Positions 62,270-64,000 of a stretch of 64,000 nt of DNA are shown in pieces. A program made the translations under genes and the position numbers. The notes under the pieces were generated by a model. The model was not told the origin of the DNA, searched no databases, and was given only the letters and a program-made list of their open reading frames with translations. The stretch spans positions 6,882,001 through 6,946,000 of the forward strand of contig NZ_JAPEPZ010000001.1 of assembly GCF_026339875.1 (NCBI RefSeq), given 5' to 3'. This stretch comes from Streptomyces sp. NBC_01571. Lineage in GTDB: Bacteria > Actinomycetota > Actinomycetes > Streptomycetales > Streptomycetaceae. Position 1 is the first letter of the stretch. Each line of letters opens with the position of its first letter.

Positions 62270-63718
62270 TCAGGGGGATGCGGCGAGCCGGCCCACCGCC
62301 GCCAGGGGCACCGGCAGCCAGTCGGGCCGGTGCCGGGCCTCGTAGAGGACTTCGTAGACCGCTTTGTCCGTCTCGTAGGCGCGCAGCAGGACGGGATCGG
62401 TGCGCGGGTCGTACCCGGCGACCTCCGCGTAACCGGCGCAGTAGGCGGCCCGGCAGGTGTCGGCCCACTCGGACACGGTCGGGGCGGGGGCCGGGGCGGC
62501 GCCGGGAGTCCGGGGATTCGAGCGGGCCGCGTAGTCGAAGGAGCGGAGCATCCCGGCCACGTCCCGCAGCGGCGGCTGCGGCATACGGCGCTCGGCCAGC
62601 GGCTTCGACGGCTCGCCCTCGAAGTCTATGAGCGACCACTCTCCGGTGGGCGAACGCAGGCACTGGCCGAGGTGCAGATCCCCGTGGACGCGCTGTGCGG
62701 TCCAGGTCCGTCCCTCGGCGGCCAGGTCCGCCAGCGCCTCGAAGGCGGTCCGCAGACCGGGAGCGTACGGGCGCAGCGCGGGCACCGCCTGGGCCGCCGC
62801 GGCCAGTCGTTCGGTCATGCCCTCGACCAGCAGCTCCATCTGTACGTGCCCGAGTGTGCTCGTGGGCAGCGCGCGGGCGAGCGCCGTGTGCACCTCTGCG
62901 GTGGCCCGGCCCAGCGCCCGCGCCTCGCCGCCGAAGTCCTCGCCCTTGGCCAGCCCGTGCAGCGCCAGCTCCCAGCCGTCCGTCGCGCCCCGGACGAAGG
63001 GCTGCAGCACACCGAGGACGTATGTCTCGCCGCCCGCCGGATTCTGGACGTCACTGATGTCCGCCGTCATCCACGCCGCGGGTGCCGGAACCCGCGGGCA
63101 GCCCTCCCGCGCGAGCACGCGCGGCAGCTCCAGGTCCGGGTTGACGCCCGGCACGACGCGGCGCAACAGCTTGAGAATGAACGTATCTCCATAGACGAGC
63201 GAGGAGTTGGACTGCTCGGACGTCACCAGCCGGGGCGCCAGACCGCTCCGGATCCGCCGGCGGTGGTCGCGCTCGAAACGCAGCTCGCCGACCCGGGCTT
63301 GGGTGCGCAGCGCTTCGAGGAGCACGTCGGCGGGGCGAGGGTCGTGCAGTGCCTCGTAGACGGTGTGCCCGGCCAGTGGCCCCTCCTCCACATGCCCGAT
63401 CAGTGCGGGCGCGAGCCGAGGCGGCAGGGCCTCGCGTATGCCGATCAGCAACTGGTAGCAGTCGCCCTGCTGGGCGGTGGCCCCCTGAGCCGGGGTGGCC
63501 GGCTGGTGGGCCCGTATCAGGAGGTGGAGCAGACCCAGCTGACCGGACGTCGGCAGTAACTCGTTGGCCGTCACCAGGGAGAAACCGGTGACCGGACGTC
63601 CCTTGCCCGCGAACCAGCGCTGGCGTGGCAGCCACTCCCGCAGCAGCGGGTCGAGCGAAGCGAGCAGCTCGGGGCGTGCGACGGGTTCCGTGGCAGGGTG
63701 CGTGGCGGCTTCCGACAT
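62270..63718 (-). CDS. mak: Maltokinase (Pep2/Mak)
   Basis: A 482-residue kinase of the aminoglycoside-phosphotransferase fold that phosphorylates maltose to maltose 1-phosphate for GlgE. The N-terminal cap ([18 protein letters not shown]) is typical. The catalytic loop is [12 protein letters not shown] and the metal-binding motif is [17 protein letters not shown]. It is 131 nt downstream of treS, with which it is often fused or complexed, and 35 nt upstream of glgB. It was once annotated as Pep2. Confidence 0.94.
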   Translation of the reverse strand: MSEAATHPATEPVARPELLASLDPLLREWLPRQRWFAGKGRPVTGFSLVTANELLPTSGQLGLLHLLIRAHQPATPAQGATAQQGDCYQLLIGIREALPPRLAPALIGHVEEGPLAGHTVYEALHDPRPADVLLEALRTQARVGELRFERDHRRRIRSGLAPRLVTSEQSNSSLVYGDTFILKLLRRVVPGVNPDLELPRVLAREGCPRVPAPAAWMTADISDVQNPAGGETYVLGVLQPFVRGATDGWELALHGLAKGEDFGGEARALGRATAEVHTALARALPTSTLGHVQMELLVEGMTERLAAAAQAVPALRPYAPGLRTAFEALADLAAEGRTWTAQRVHGDLHLGQCLRSPTGEWSLIDFEGEPSKPLAERRMPQPPLRDVAGMLRSFDYAARSNPRTPGAAPAPAPTVSEWADTCRAAYCAGYAEVAGYDPRTDPVLLRAYETDKAVYEVLYEARHRPDWLPVPLAAVGRLAASP

Positions 63719-63849
63719 GGCGTCGCGTCCTTTCCCCAGGGACCGGGGGACCGGAGACCCAAGGACCCAGGGACCCGGAGTCCGGGCGAGTCGGGGGTGT
63801 TACTGATGGGTGCCCCGGGCGGGACGGGGGAAACCGCCCCGCCCCGGTT

Positions 63850-64000
63850 CTACACGGCGTCCTTGCGAAGCCGGAACCAGTAGAAGCCGTGGCCTGCGAG
63901 GGTGAGCAGGTAGGGGAGTTCACCGATGGCGGGGAAGCGGACTCCGCCGATGAGCTCGACGGGGTGGCGGTCGTTGAAGGCCCGCAGGTCGAGTTCGGTG
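63850..64000 (-). CDS. treS: Trehalose synthase TreS, C-terminal end only
   Basis: The minus-strand frame entering from the right edge encodes 49 residues ending LAGHGFYWFRLRKDAV, the characteristic TreS C-terminal beta-sandwich strand. The TAG stop is at 63850–63852. The rest of the gene lies beyond the window. TreS interconverts trehalose and maltose, feeding the maltokinase downstream. Confidence 0.9.
   Translation of the reverse strand, partial: TELDLRAFNDRHPVELIGGVRFPAIGELPYLLTLAGHGFYWFRLRKDAV

Overview
This is a contiguous, very GC-rich chromosomal segment of a Streptomyces. Third codon positions are almost all G or C, GTG and TTG starts are frequent, and operon overlaps of the ATGA/GTGA type are common. 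The scy–filP pair (polar-growth coiled-coil proteins) sits next to methylmalonyl-CoA epimerase, thiolase and meaB, as in the core chromosome of S. coelicolor (SCO5396–SCO5400 region). The following icmA, pyk–ackA–pta–pfkA and glgB–maltokinase–treS blocks keep the order expected of the core chromosome. Most of the window is therefore conserved housekeeping DNA, with a few mobile or repetitive insertions.

Layout. 1–4.7 kb: 3' end of an NB-ARC/AfsR-like membrane-anchored protein, mismatch endonuclease nucS, a small conserved protein, an LLM flavin oxidoreductase and a CxxC/HxxxC small protein whose stop codon is the target of an IS481-family insertion. 4.7–5.9 kb: that IS plus an adjoining MITE-like element. 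6.0–12.3 kb: two paralogous ABC-2 exporter pairs (ATPase plus permease) flanking an unknown protein and a KirBac-like channel with an altered selectivity filter. 12.5–17.5 kb: filP and scy. 17.7–20.5 kb: mce, thiolase, meaB. 20.5–22.6 kb: non-coding degenerate repeats split by an IS701-family element. 22.6–25.6 kb: PepSY protein and a two-component system. 25.8–28.4 kb: MarR and three tandem AIM24 proteins. 28.5–30.4 kb: truncated MITE, two DUF3817 membrane proteins, a thiamine-binding-type protein and MarR. 30.5–34.4 kb: isobutyryl-CoA mutase large subunit icmA behind a perfect palindrome, TetR, and a CnoX-like thioredoxin/TPR protein. 35.0–37.7 kb: secreted/membrane proteins (DUF6230, DUF6114, Ser/Pro-rich). 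37.9–44.1 kb: pyk, ackA, pta, pfkA. 44.5–48.5 kb: HTH regulator and a sugar ABC importer with a DasR-like operator inside its promoter. 48.7–52.6 kb: CitA/CitB-type two-component system divergent from a DctA-type transporter. 52.8–55.4 kb: TetR and a divergent drug efflux pump with three dyads between them. 55.5–59.5 kb: DUF2127 protein, apparently leaderless merR–trx operon, and HelR-like RNA polymerase-recycling helicase. 59.7–64.0 kb: glgB, maltokinase and the end of treS (GlgE/trehalose–glycogen pathway).

Functional themes. Carbon flow is prominent: glycolysis (pfkA, pyk), acetate overflow (pta–ackA), C4/C5 acyl-CoA rearrangement (icmA, mce, meaB, thiolase), sugar and dicarboxylate uptake, and glycogen/α-glucan metabolism. 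Cell architecture is represented by scy/filP. Stress and drug handling appear as HelR, MFS efflux with TetR, thioredoxins and ABC-2 exporters. I found no rRNA, tRNA, CRISPR array or biosynthetic gene cluster. The least explained items are the filter-variant KirBac-like protein, the three-gene AIM24 run, the shared MITE copies, and the hairpin-plus-palindrome leader in front of helR.
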